Below the pieces are notes generated by a model. The model did not search any database, was not told the origin of the DNA, and saw only the letters and a list, made by a program, of their open reading frames with translations. Position numbers and translations under genes: made by a program. A stretch of DNA of 64,000 bases from Puccinia triticina (lineage: Eukaryota; Basidiomycota; Pucciniomycetes; Pucciniales; Pucciniaceae), in contig NC_070561.1 of NCBI RefSeq assembly GCF_026914185.1, positions 7,688,001 to 7,752,000 of the forward strand, written 5' to 3'. Of the stretch, positions 1 to 11,241 are shown one piece after another; the stretch's first letter is position 1; every line of letters begins with the position of its first letter.

Positions 1-87
1 TTTCCTGGCCCCACTGAAATGAACAAAACAACTTTACAACCTGAGTCGAGTTGATTGACAAGATCATTAGTTAGATGAGGAAGAAAA

Positions 88-88
<1 letters not shown>

Positions 89-119
<31 letters not shown>

Positions 120-124
120 GGTGA
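89..124. repeat. ATG/GGT trinucleotide microsatellite
   Basis: A run of ATG-type triplets passes directly into a run of GGT triplets. It is a simple-sequence repeat with no open frame of interest. Confidence 0.85.
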
Positions 125-2100
125 TGGAAAGGATGGATTTACAGTATCAGTGAGAGGGTCTAATACAAATTTCCGTTTGACAATGCCAATGTGAGGGATT
201 GTCAGGTTTTCTTGCCGGGCAATGTCAGAGTTGTACAATATGATGTTAATGACAATCAGACGCGAGCCGTTTGCGGCATATTTTTGAGGATCCTGCCTTA
301 ATCAGCCTCAATTCCTTTGATGAGTATTAAGAGTTTGTGCAGCAATAGTATAATGGATATCTAAAGGGAGACAAATGATCAAATCAGGGTACGCACTCTT
401 TTTTCACTTTCTCTCGCTCTTAAGGAGATGATATGGATAGACAAACGTTACAAGCCGTGTTGAGGAGCTCAGGTTGGTTGGTGACATACATGGGTTTGGA
501 TTGATAGACAAAGCTTGAGTCAATTACACGGGTTGAAGGATGGTGGGAGGAGAGGGAGTGGAAGCTCTGCAGCATGTTGTAGATGTTTATTTCAAAGCGG
601 TGCAAAAGTTGCATTTGGTTTAACGTGAACAGCTTCACTTAAATTTTTGGACAACATTTACTTTTCCAAATGCACTTTTGTAAAAGCAGAGCAAGCCAAA
701 ACAGACTACCTGTTTGACAGGTGCAATTAAGCGCGGTGGTAACTTGCATATGTGACTATGCAACGAAATTGATTTTCACAAAGAGCATAAGGCAAAGTCC
801 TGCTCCAATCATGAGTTGCCGCCCCCCAAATGGAAAAGAGCTCCCTATTTGACGAAGGAACTGGTAAGGCCGCTGGGATGTATTGACTGGGACTTTGGGA
901 GATGTGTTGGCCGAAAGTTAGATGATGATTCCTTTTCCAATGGGTTGCAGACGGGTGTATCCTATTTTGGTGTCAGTAATGGTGAAGTTGGGGTATGGTC
1001 GAGAATGTGAGGGCTTTGTAAAATCTGGAGAATATAAAAATGATGGTTTTGGATTTTGTTTGGCCAGATTTGAAAACGGACTGGTCTCTACTGCTGCTAA
1101 CGGACCCAAGCTTTGCCCTGCTTTTGAAGTAAATTCACATTTCTGATGATGATTTTGGAAATGTGATATACGTAAATGTTGCGCTTTACCATGGTTTTGT
1201 CAAAATGTCTGGACGACTTTTAGCAACCTGCATTTGGAAATGATGGCGCGTTCAGCTGGATATTTGTCTGGCTCCAGGAGGAAAACTTGGGGCGCACCAA
1301 ATATAAAAGGAGCCGGTGAAGGAGGTGTGAGATGGTCAGGCCACTGGGAGGTATTGATTGGCTCTGCCGTAATTGTCGTCCTCCCAGTCAGTGCCTTACA
1401 TTGAAAATCATTAATTACATCAATAACTCCTTTTTTTGCTCAGCTTTCACAGACCCGATCAAGGGGAAATGCTGCACAAAAAAATTAGTTGCCGATGTAA
1501 TTAAGGATTTTTAATTATATTTAATAGCTTTCTCCATTAGTACATTTATTTCACTACATTGTAAATCACTCTCAGACGTGATTTTTCCTATAAAAGGAGG
1601 CCTATCTTGCCCCTTCTTGTTTTCTTTCCCCCTCATGCTTACACTAGTGAATGATAATTGATATTATTCAGCAGACATCACTTCAAAAATTGCCCCCATC
1701 CAACATTGTCTTATAAAGATTGCCCCTTATCAAAAAATTGCCTCACATCTCACCTTGACTTGAAAATCTGACTTATTAATTTAAGTTCAGGAATCTCCCA
1801 GAGTATCCATCATGCCAAAAATCTTCTAAAATGCAACTTACATCAAAATTACATATATATTACAAGGTTTATAAATAGCAATCAGATTTAAATAGCTTGA
1901 ATTCAGGAAGATTGCGCCACACTAAATTAATAGTGTATCTCCTAGAGCTTAATTACAGGAGGGCAGCCCTTCAAGCACCCGTGTATTTTATCATTTCCCG
2001 TGACGTGATATTTTGCATATCCCCTCCAAGCTCTGCTTACGCCCTGCGTGAGAGGTCCACAACGGCGTCCCCTCCACACAGAGAGGGACTTAGTTAAGTT

Positions 2101-2195
2101 AGGTGCCAGAGACGCACAGGTTGCTATATGCAAAAACTGAGTTGCCATCCCGGGGTTTTAGCAACTCGCTTTTACCTCCCCGGGTGGAGATGCTC
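2101..2195. mobile_element. End of a Harbinger-like MITE (GAGCATCTCC family)
   Basis: This block matches the right end of the complete miniature element at 42939-43965: a stretch containing TTGCTATATGCAAAA, then a GTTGCCAT segment, and finally an end reading CCGGGTGGAGATGCTC. No matching left terminus is visible upstream, so this is a truncated copy or one whose other end has decayed. Confidence 0.6.
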
Positions 2196-2297
2196 TGTAA
2201 GAGCTGAAGCTCTTCACTGAGCTAAGGCGTTGGCACGGGGGAGACACCGGTCTCCTGGAGTTCTGATACCAACGTTGGCTTGATTGCAAAGGGAGCT

Positions 2298-2428
2298 AGC
2301 TCAGGGGAGACAGTCAGAAGGGTCGAGGTCTCTCCTCTGTACACATGATTATCAAGGAGAAGGGGAACAGAAAAGGAAGAAAAGGCTCACCCAGCTCAGG
2401 GGAGACAGTCAGAAGGGTTGAGGTCTCT
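2298..2428. repeat. 36-bp direct repeat pair
   Basis: The block at 2298-2333 recurs at 2393-2428 with one mismatch. The two copies are about 60 bp apart and are not coding in any convincing frame. Confidence 0.7.
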
Positions 2429-2936
2429 ACTGAGCTAGGAGGGGGAGCGGGGATATTGAGACTACATGGGGTTGAATTGAATCCTTGTGAATGGCTTGTG
2501 AAATCCACGGCGCCCGCGGCGCGGGGGTTTTGCATGCTCTTAGGTGTAAGTTCCTCCTGCGGAGGACCCTTCCGGCCCCCCTCGGAGGGTCTCAGATAAA
2601 ATCAATGTGCAATCAAATCAAGTATCTGTCTTATAGTCAGTGGTAGACTTAATTGGGCTGTATGGATCTGCAGAAAATGGAGGAAAGTTGCGACTCAAAA
2701 ATCTTGGATTTATGATGGGGGCCGTGGATTGGTGTTTGCAGGGCCAACGCAATGGCGCTGAGATTGCGGACAATTTTGATAAGCTGGACACGGATCAAAA
2801 AAATAATGGAGATGACAAGCATCTGATTCTGAGGATTTTATTTACAGATAAATACAGATCTTGTTACATACTTGGGCGAGGACAAGGGATGACATGAAAA
2901 AGATATAAGGCATACAAGTCCTGCCAAAGAAAGATG

Positions 2937-3608
2937 CTAAGACTGAGAGGATCGTTGCTCCCAGTTGGAAGAGGAGGAAGATTTGCTGGCCGAGGAGCTG
3001 TTTGCATCGACAGCGCCTTGGGTATTTGCCTTGGCGCGGGCATCCGCAGCTGAACTTGCGGCTGAATCGCCGGCGCTGGGTACAGAGCTTCCGGCAACGG
3101 CATCAGCTGACCCTTGAGCGTCCACCGAACCTGTTGGACTTGGACCGTTTACTTGAGCGCGAGCAGCAGCGTCTGCAGTTGCGGCCGAGTTGCCTGTGCT
3201 TGGGCCGGGCTGGCCGGGGCCTCGAGCGGCGGCAGCAGCAGCAGCGTCAGCATTGGCATCCGCTCCTCCTCCGATACTGCCAGCGAGCATCGGACCCGGA
3301 GGGCCACCCGGAACCACGACTGTACCAACCGGAGGCGGGCCAACGAGCGGGCCAGGAGGACCAATACCGACGGGACCGGGACCGGGTCCACCCAGAACGG
3401 CTCCAACGAGACCTGCAGCCACATTGAGACCTGCGCCGACGCCTGCACCAGGCCCGGGGACCATCCGTCTGTCCACTCGATTGCCGCTCGTTCGACGGCC
3501 TATGGAAGTAGTGCTGCGTGTATCCTCGTTGAGTGGTGAGGCGAGAACTCCAAAGGCCATGATTGCAAAGCCGATTATCACCATCGAGCTAACGTTCATC
3601 TTCAACAT
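2937..3608 (-). CDS. Secreted Gly/Pro/Ala-rich protein, candidate effector or wall protein
   Basis: A single open frame of 223 residues when started at the methionine directly before the signal peptide (another in-frame ATG lies at 3641). Seen: a hydrophobic N-terminal segment beginning MLKMNVSSMVIIGFAIM and ending near ASPLNEDTR, a clear signal-peptide shape. Two dibasic RR sites follow (about residues 38-50), possible Kex2 sites. The rest is low complexity: a Gly/Pro-rich block (roughly 52-120), an Ala-rich block, then a Ser-rich C-terminus. There are no cysteines after the signal, so a disulfide fold is unlikely. The N-terminus closely resembles that of the gene at 11242-12471 (ML-K/Q-MNVS start, ASP..DTR after the signal), so the two look like diverged paralogues. 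Function is unknown. Secretion is inferred; effector status is only a possibility. Confidence 0.62.
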   Translation of the reverse strand: MLKMNVSSMVIIGFAIMAFGVLASPLNEDTRSTTSIGRRTSGNRVDRRMVPGPGAGVGAGLNVAAGLVGAVLGGPGPGPVGIGPPGPLVGPPPVGTVVVPGGPPGPMLAGSIGGGADANADAAAAAAARGPGQPGPSTGNSAATADAAARAQVNGPSPTGSVDAQGSADAVAGSSVPSAGDSAASSAADARAKANTQGAVDANSSSASKSSSSSNWEQRSSQS

Positions 3609-3641
3609 CGTGGTAAGAATTTCTGAAATCGTAGTGGCCAC

Positions 3642-4864
3642 TTGTTAGTGTCAGGCCAAAAAACGAGACGGGGGAGCGAGTGGAAAAAAGTGAAGGACTG
3701 ACAGCAAGGTTCGGGAGGTTCCGCTGATGCAAGCTTGTTTCTAACAAGCGCGTGGACTTTCGAAGTTCCGAGGATTGATGATGATAACAGAAAATAAACA
3801 AGACGCGTAAGAGTCGGCCGCTAGCGGACGAGGCAGACGATAATAGACAGGGGTGAAAAGAGGTACTTGAATGTATACAGGAAGTAGGGTTTGGATGGGG
3901 GATGAGAAGTGTGAAGAGAACGAAAAAGGGGCGGTTATAAGGCGTTCTCTAAGAGCTCTTGAATGTTTGTTGCAGCCGGAAGATGATAATGATGGTGTGG
4001 GAAGATGCTGGTTGATTGGTGGCCGACAAGAGCACCGTGAGCGATGAAATCAAAGTCCAACGTGAGGGTCGCCAAATGCTCCTCTTCATTTTCACGAATC
4101 AGCTCATCCTCTTCGCAAGCACAAGTGCTCATTGAACGTTGGCGACACCACGCCAACCGCCCCTCCAACGGACCCGAACCGTCATCGTCCTCCCGGAAAA
4201 GATGGCGACTGGCACGCACTCGGGACCTCGTCTTCCCGGGGAAACATGGCGACTTGCACGAGGGCTTGGTGCCGACTTTCCATCTTGATTCATCCATCCA
4301 AGGTATGTAATGCAGTCTTGCGCCAACTTGATGGCTGAATAAATAGGGGGTTTCAAAGTGGACCCGCGCGTGCATGCAGGTCACTTTGCATAACCCAGTT
4401 TTGCGGGGAGACTACAAGTTGATGTTCAACATTTGAGTTGAACGCCGGCTTGCCTTGCCTTGCAAGTGGCACGCGCGGGTCTACTTTGAATCCCGCTGAT
4501 ATCTCTTCGGCCTTATCAAGACCACTATTTTGTCCACTCTTCCCTGGCCAGGGAAATCAAATCAAATCAAGGTGATATGAATAAGGAGATACGTAAATAG
4601 GCAGCATTAGGCTCAATTTGGTAAGGAAGGCAACACAACCTGACGCAAACCCTTGCTGAGACTGTGAGAACGAAGAAATCTTCTAGATACAGGCAGCCAG
4701 ATGATTGCGCCCACATTAAAGCAAAGCTTAACAAGGAATTAAAGCATTGAGAACAAATTAAACTGTAGAGCACACGACATGGAAGAGATCAACGGTGTAT
4801 ATACCTGACAGGTAAGGCGAAGCAAGAAGAACAATGGGCATGAAACCGGCCGAGGGCCGCACAC
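3642..4864. other. Intergenic region with one MITE
   Basis: A minus-strand open frame of 149 codons at 3935-4384 has mixed composition and no family I recognise; I do not call it a gene. The segment 4349-4493 is a small inverted-repeat element. The remainder up to the copia target duplication at 4865 shows nothing else I can name. Confidence 0.5.
4349..4493. mobile_element. Short MITE with about 26-bp terminal inverted repeats
   Basis: The left end reads GGGTTTCAAAGTGGACCCGC and the right end, reverse-complemented, reads GGGATTCAAAGTAGACCCGC, continuing into GCGTGC on both sides. The body is about 145 bp with no coding capacity. The same GGGTTTCAAAGT terminus occurs at the right end of the nested element at 24696-26048, so these belong to one family or related families. 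No clear target duplication was found. Confidence 0.6.
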
Positions 4865-4869
4865 AAAAG

Positions 4870-4969
4870 TGTAGTGGTGTGGGGTGTGCAAACTCCACAT
4901 TTGGAGTGTGGAGAGTTCAAGAGGCGGGCGGGATGGAGCAATGGATACTCAAGGATTCTAGCTACAACA
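4870..4969 (+). repeat. 5' LTR of the copia element
   Basis: Starts TGTAGTGGT and ends GCTACAACA. At 100 bp it is very short for an LTR. It is identical to the 3' LTR apart from positions 10-11 (GT here, AC there). Confidence 0.93.
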
Positions 4970-5003
4970 GATTAAGAGTCCCCGATCTACCAACGGGCTA
5001 GCC
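4970..5003 (+). promoter_or_regulatory. Primer-binding site matching an internal part of tRNA-Lys(CUU)
   Basis: The bases directly after the 5' LTR do not match a tRNA 3' end. Their reverse complement reads like the 5' half of tRNA-Lys(CUU): a D-arm part with GGCTAGC and TTGGTAGA, then GGACTCTTAATC, which contains the anticodon loop CTCTTAA. The match ends two bases past the loop, at about tRNA position 40, exactly at the LTR boundary. Known: Drosophila copia and yeast Ty5 prime from a cleaved tRNA-iMet half. Inferred: this element uses a tRNA-Lys half in the same way. Confidence 0.75.
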
Positions 5004-5040
5004 TCTATTGATTGACTTCCAGCAGCATACGACCCGGTTC

Positions 5041-8000
5041 ATGGTAAAAACCCGTCGAGACCAACCGGAATTATTGGGACCTCTACCTCCACCGACGAGA
5101 GCGAAACGTCCGAAACAGACAAAGGCATACAAGGCGCTTTTGAAGCTACCTCCATTACCTCCATCTCCAATCGAAGAGAAGGCAGATCCTTTAGACATTG
5201 AACGTCCTCCGTCTCCGTTTCTATCGGCTATATCATACATCTTCTCCAAAACAGTAACTCGGCACATCAACAAAGGGCTCTCGACTTTGACTTTGGCTCC
5301 GGCTCCCCTAAACCATCGCACCGTACCAAGTCCATTTGGATTACCGATAACCGTCCTCATTCCTGTGGCTGAGTATCGACCAAATATAAACGCACCCCGA
5401 AATACGTCACCATCCTATTCACCCTCGGATACATCGTCAACGGAAAGTCTGTCAAGAGTATCTGAATTTTTGTTAGATTCAGGATCCCCAATTGCTTCCA
5501 TGTCACAATCAACATCCGAGGTATCTCCGAAAACAAAATTTCTGCAACAACCGGGAATTTACAAGCAAGACGTTGAACCCCTGGCCGCTGATGGGTCAAA
5601 CTTTACCAAATGGAAGCAAAGCCTCAACCGCGTTCTGCTCCTCACGCTCAACATCCCAAATCTTTTCAACGATCCAGCCAATTACACCAAAGTCAAGAGT
5701 CAGGAAAACACCAGCATCTTATAACTTATTCAGATCACCATTCACGATGAACTTCAATCAATCATGGACCGCTTCGTTACCGGCACCGAAGCTTTTGATG
5801 CCCTTCAGACCAACTTTCAAGGAACGGTACAATTCCGGCAAATGGAGCTCATCAACAAACTGCTTGAGTTTTGAGTCACTGGTCCAAATACTGATCCGTC
5901 TCAGGTCCAAGGTTTTTTCAACAAACTCTTTGACACATTTGCGGACCTCAAAAAGGTGGGGGCTCCTATATCCCCCTTGGTTGAGAGCCTCATTCTCCAG
6001 GCCGTTTCCCCGGTAACTCCTTCAATGTCACGTTCGCAAATGTTCCAAAACATCTCACTACAACTCGGTTCAAAAGAGGGTATCACAGCAAGAGATGTTC
6101 AAACCATCATCACCTTGGCCTATGGCGAAAGCATTTGTTTTGATTCCAACAGTCAAACGAACGTATCTGTCTTCCGATCTTATCCTGCTCCGTCCGGCCC
6201 TAATGTTCCAATGTGGAACAATACCCCACAACCGCCCTGGAATCAGTCCCAACAACAATCAACAAGCCGACCTGTCAATCATGGCGGTACTGCGAGTCAA
6301 ACCCGACAAAGTCCGCATCCAAACCAGCAACCCCGACACCCTAACGTGGGCACACCGGGCAATCCCACAGTCAATGACATCTTGGCTGCGCTCAATAACA
6401 TTCGTAAAGGCAACCAAGGCCCAAGCGACCCCAACATCTACAATGTCAGGCCGTGTTCTTACTGCAAGGCAATGGGTCATTGGCGTTCTTCTTGTCCAAC
6501 CCTCCACAGCGATGCCAAGCTGCCGCCACCCAACACGGTCATTGGTCGCCCCGCTTCCGGTTATGCCCGTCAGGCCGCACCACCAAACGACCCACCCACT
6601 GGCATTGATCAGAATGCGGCAGCTCGATCAGCGGTGGGCGCGGATGCAAATGGTGCCGCCGGCGCAGGCACGGTTTTGGATTCTGGGGCGACCCACCACG
6701 TGAGCGGATCTTTCCATTTATTTTCGTCTCTTCGTCCTCTTCAACCGACCATCAAACTAAATCTGGCCTCTTCTTCTGGTTCGATGACGGCAACCCACAG
6801 TGGTCACCTGAAGATGGCCAATGGGGCTGGTACCCTAACCATCCCGAGAGTGCTGTTCAGTCCGGAGATGTCGGGCACGCTTCTTAGCTTAGGACAACTT
6901 ATTGACTCGGGATTTCGACGGGCATTCTTGCCAAATCATGACATTCTTTTAACTTCCTTATTTGCTTCGATTACCGCACATTATCTCAACCGATCTTGGA
7001 TTGTTAATGCCGACTCTTTCAAGTTTTTTCATCCTTCTGTCTATCAAGTTTCCACTCAATCCTCGTCCAAAATCATTTCGCCATCATACTATTGGCACTG
7101 CTGATTAGGCCATGTATCCGATTCGGTGGTGAAAGAGTTTCTCCGGCGTTTTGTTCCAACCTTCGACCTAAAATCTTGGCAACCCTCCATTTGCGAAACA
7201 TGCAAGCAAACGAAAAGTGAACGTCGAAGACAATCTCTACCTGAAATCATCCCGCAAGAAAACCGCCTAGACCTTTTAGTCTCTGATGTCATGGGCCCGT
7301 TTGATCCAGACAACTCCGGTAACAGATTCCTCCTCACGGTGCGGGACCATGCGACCACATATTCATTTGTTTTTCCATTAAAGTCACGATCTTAAGTACC
7401 ACACATAATAATTGCTCTCGTGAAGAAGATTGTACTTCATTTTGGCTCAGCTCCAAAGTTTATTTGCTGCAATAACGCCAAGGAATACACAGTCCAACCC
7501 TTGATAAATTACCTTGAATCCATCGGCAGCAATCTCATTTTTACCTCACCTTACACTCCGGAACAGAAAGGCGAAGCCGAACGACTCAACAGGACCCTTG
7601 GCAACATTGCTTGGTCGACGCTCGCCCACTCTGAATTGCCGTCGAAATTATGGTCTTATGCATACAGATGTGCATGCTTTCTCATTAACCGGATATCAAA
7701 CCAGCGCTGCAAAACAACTCCCCTCGAATTGTGGTCTGGACGACAACCCGATGCTACAACTTTCTACCCATTTGGTGCTCGTGCAACGATACACATCCCA
7801 AAGGAACGGCGTCAAAAATTGGACCAACGGGGATGGACAGGATACCTGGTGGGATATCAAGATGATGAGCGCGGGTGGTTTTTTTGGAATCCTCTTTTGC
7901 AAAAGGTGGTCAATTCAGAGTGTGCCACGTGCCTTGATTTCCAAGGCAAACCCTTATTTCCGGTCCCTGCCACACTTGCTAACAATCCTAATGTTCGTAG

Positions 8001-9603
8001 AGTCTTGACACTTGGACAAGAACGGACCAAAGAAATTTGTGATGATCAAGACAACCAGGTGGAACATCTACAAGCCATCTCCGACGCAGACATACCGACA
8101 ACATTAAAAGCCGCACTTAAAGCTCTGAACTCCGCCAAATGGCGCAAGGCGTACCTATCTGAGTGGGCTCAACTGGAAGAAATCAACACATTTGAGATAG
8201 AAGAAAAGGAAAAGAAACACTCAATTGGGACCCAATTTGTTTTCGACATCAAGCGGAATCCGGATGGTTCAATAAACAAACTGAAAGCGCTTTTTGTGGT
8301 GCGTGGGCTCAAACAGCGACTCGGAAGGGACGTGCGGTCAACATTTGCTCCAACGGCGTCGCTGTCCACTCTGTGTGTGCTACTCAATCTGGCGATCAGG
8401 AACAAATGGAACATTAACTCCTTTGACATCACCGGAGCTTTTGTTCACAGCCCTATTGACGAAACAATTTACGTTGACCCGCCAGTAGAGTTATTTCCAA
8501 ACCTTGCGGGAAAAGTTCTTTGATTAAAAAAAGCGCTATACGGCACTCGACAAGCCAGCCGTTGCTGGTGGAAACACTTCAAAGGGTTGCTCCACGGTTG
8601 GGGTTTTGATTGTGATGAAGTGGAAGAATGTCTCTACAGGTACAAGAGAGGCGACTCGGTCATTATTGTGTGGATTCACGTCGACAATGGGATTGTCTTT
8701 GGGAATTGTCAGCAAGATATCAACTTATTCCGCGAGAAAATGGAAGGCAGTCTACGTGTGAAGTGGGATTCCAAGCCCAACAAACTAGTTGGCATTCGGC
8801 TAGAATATGAAGATGACTGTATTTTTCTAAGTCAACATTTACTCATCGACCAACTTGTCAATAAGTACCGGGACGAAGTTAATCCGAACTTGGTTCCCAT
8901 GAACACTCCGTTACCTGGCGAGAATCTCACGACATCGTGGGGGGAACCGGTATCAGCTACATTGTTTCAGTCTCTCATAGGCTCAATCAACTACCTCGCC
9001 CTCGGAACTAGGCCCGACATAAGCTTTGCGGTAAACTATCTGGCTCGGTTCAGTTCTAATCCGAACGAGTCCCATTGGAATTCTCTGTCTCATCTAGTAC
9101 AATACATACATACGACTCGGTCCAAGCGTCTCCGTTTAAACCCACTAGGCAACGACTTGACCACGTGGGTAGATGCGAACTGGGGCGGAGAATTCCAACG
9201 TTTGACTTCAGGCTTCATAATCACTCTTTTTGGTAGCCCTGTGGCTTGGGGTTCACAACGTCAAAAAGTGGTTGCGACATCAACTTGTGCGGCGGAATTT
9301 ATATCACTAGGTTCATTGGTCAATTTTCTTCTGTTCCTCATTCCTATTATTAAATCACTCGACATAAATCCGACACTCAAAATCTTATGCAATAACCGTG
9401 CGGCGGTTCTGGTTTCTGACAATAATGCTTCCAAGGGACGTATGAAGAGCTTGGAACGTAATTTTTTCTTTGTCAATGATGCAGTCCGGGAACACAACAT
9501 CCAACTCGAATGGGTATCAACATCGGAAAATTTGGCGGATTTCTTCACCAAAACACTCAGGGCGAATCTACATGCGACATCATTGGGCAAAATATTAGTA
9601 TAA
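5041..9603 (+). pseudogene. copia Gag-Pol polyprotein, five in-frame stops
   Basis: One frame of about 1520 codons from the ATG at 5041. Order seen: Gag (to about 6440), a zinc knuckle of form CX2CX4HX4C (about 6453-6494), a protease DSGAT motif (about 6678), the GAG-pre-integrase WH..LGH and CETC residues (about 7095-7210), the integrase core with the glutamate in GEAERLNRTL (about 7570), reverse transcriptase (about 8170-8800), and RNase H to the end. Stops: TAA 5722, TGA 5872, TGA 7102, TAA 7393, TGA 8521. Each can be explained by a C-to-T change of CAA or CGA. Catalytic Asp is replaced by Asn in the integrase (codon 7471), the reverse transcriptase (HVDN, codon 8686) and an RNase H motif (codon 9391). 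All blocks are still in one frame, so decay is by point mutation, not indels. Confidence 0.92.
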
Positions 9604-9771
9604 CTACAACAATCTTAATTCCCTCATCTAGTTGTTATTTTTTCTTCTTCTCTTTCCTATATGTCATGTTTCTACTCTCTCTCAAAAAATCCCTCAACAT
9701 TTCATGTTTTCCTCATTATTTTTTTCTTTCTTCTTCTCCTTATCAACTTTGTATTTAGAGGTGTGGAGTTT

Positions 9772-9780
9772 GAGGGGGGG
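9772..9780 (+). promoter_or_regulatory. Polypurine tract of the copia element
   Basis: A purine run (GAGGGGGGG) lies directly against the start of the 3' LTR, where the plus-strand primer is expected in an LTR element. Confidence 0.8.
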
Positions 9781-9880
9781 TGTAGTGGTACGGGGTGTGC
9801 AAACTCCACATTTGGAGTGTGGAGAGTTCAAGAGGCGGGCGGGATGGAGCAATGGATACTCAAGGATTCTAGCTACAACA
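9781..9880 (+). repeat. 3' LTR of the copia element
   Basis: 100 bp, 98 of them identical to the 5' LTR, followed directly by the AAAAG target duplication. Confidence 0.93.
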
Positions 9881-9995
9881 AAAAGGAAATACCAGTCTGG
9901 AAGGTTCTGGTCCAAAGCCATGGTACCGTGGGCTGCGGTTCGCGGGGTCGGGGTTTTACGTTCTTGGTTTTTGCCTCCATCCTCGCGAGTCGTGC

Positions 9996-10480
9996 TCACC
10001 AAACTCGCCTTTGTCGTAAATTTGGTCCATCTGCGGGGTCTTCGAGGCTTCTTTCCTTTTCTGCCACATTCTTAACGGCCAAAGCGAAGGCCGCGCTCCA
10101 ATCTTTGAGCCAGTTCTGAGCGTCCTGTATCATCTGTCGCTCCTCTGGCGGACGATAATCAGGACTGGGCAGGAGTGAGTCCCGGTATTTGTTTAACACC
10201 GCCGAGGAGTTGACAAATTCGTCGGTCAGATCTAGAAACACATCGTCCACATTAAGTGGCCTGCCTGGAGTCAATCAATGCTGTAATGTCTTTTCTGTAG
10301 GGGTGCCGATGAGGTTTTTGATAACGGTGGTACAGTTGAGCAAGGCTGGCAGCTGAGTCGCCTCAATTTCCATTGATCCTTCATTGAAGATCAATAATGT
10401 ACCATTGGTCGGCTTAAGGCTAGCAGTGCACTCAGATCTTCGTTTTGTGAGATGTAGCGCCGGAGGGAACGAAAGCTTTC
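9996..10480 (-). pseudogene. Degraded hypothetical gene fragment
   Basis: A minus-strand frame reads coherently from about 10480 (segment SLKPTNGTLLIFNEG, then LPALLNCTTVIKN) through VDDVFLDLTDEF and a charged C-terminus with QNWLKDWSAAFALAV. It is broken by one TGA at 10275-10277, which could come from CGA. I do not recognise the family. The look is that of a rust-specific repeated protein, possibly from a mobile element. The frame at 10391-10612 belongs to another register and is probably a shadow. Confidence 0.35.
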
Positions 10481-10612
10481 TGTACTTGCCTGCGACTCAA
10501 GCGACTGTGCCCGACTGTTCATTGGCGCGAAGAGAAGGCAGTTATAACCGGAAAGCTGCTTTCTTATCACCATGTCCTTTTCCATCGCACCTCCCGCCCG
10601 TGAAATGAACAT

Positions 10613-11241
10613 GTGAAAACATGCTCAAGATTACAAAAAAAAAACTAGCTGTGATAACTACAAGACATTTGATAAAGATATTGTTCCTACAGCGAGGGTC
10701 GTAAATACTAGAAGGGACGTTCAAGATGATAAATTTGCAAAATTGAAGCAAGCAACATATGTGATACCATCTGTCGCCTTGTGATCGAGGCTTGGTTGAT
10801 CTAACTTTATCTTTGAGTTCAGTTTGCCAAAATATCCCCTCAATTAACACTCGGTAAATGTTCTGCATGTAACTTCTGCGGGAAAGAGCATTAATGTGGC
10901 ACTTTGAAGTATGAACACTGCAAAAGCTCACTGAAGCTCTGCCGATTAAACGAAGACACAAATACATGAGGTTGGATATGCAGATGTGACCAAGTGCAAG
11001 AGAGAATGAAGGGCATTGGCTTAAACGAACAACAGAGGCGGCCTGGTAAACATGTGAAACAAAGTGACAAGCAACACGGGAATGTGACTACACATCTCAT
11101 TCAACTTATCATCCCCAAGTGTACAACAGTTAAATAGTTCGTCAGGAAGTATCGGGATACACCGGCTGAGGTCATAGGTAATAAAATTTTTGAGTATATA
11201 CATCACAATGAAAAGAAAGGATCAACAAGGTTGTGGAGGGC
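10613..11241. other. Intergenic, nothing recognised
   Basis: Moderately AT-rich sequence with short overlapping open frames on the minus strand only. I see no domain, repeat or RNA gene. The last 40 bases may be the 3' untranslated part of the secreted-protein gene that follows. Confidence 0.5.

Larger units (their letters stand above)
1..2936. other. Non-coding, repeat-bearing left flank
   Basis: I see no convincing gene here. The longest open frames are under 90 codons, overlap each other on both strands and resemble nothing I know. The stretch holds a microsatellite (89-124), a diverged duplicated block in which about 30 bases at 862-891 recur at 1332-1361, a transposon end (2101-2195) and a 36-bp direct repeat (2298-2333 and 2393-2428, one mismatch). 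The AT-rich part at 1380-1900 shows no structure that I can name. Confidence 0.6.
4870..9880 (+). mobile_element. Ty1/copia LTR retrotransposon, complete but decayed
   Basis: A 5011-bp element bounded by 100-bp LTRs (4870-4969 and 9781-9880). It is flanked on both sides by the 5-bp direct repeat AAAAG (4865-4869 and 9881-9885), an exact target-site duplication. The order gag, protease, integrase, reverse transcriptase, RNase H defines Ty1/copia. The primer-binding site is 4970-5003 and the polypurine tract 9772-9780. The coding region is one frame interrupted by five stops, and several catalytic Asp codons are changed to Asn, so this copy cannot move by itself. The LTRs differ at two adjacent bases only. 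Confidence 0.95.

Noticed and set aside
3002..3648. Plus-strand open frames of up to 152 codons opposite the first secreted-protein gene
   Set aside because: They mirror the GC-rich repeats of the minus-strand gene, which has the signal peptide and a paralogue.
3935..4384. 149-codon minus-strand frame with CACEEDELIREN
   Set aside because: No signal peptide, domain or relative; it runs into a MITE and looks like chance.
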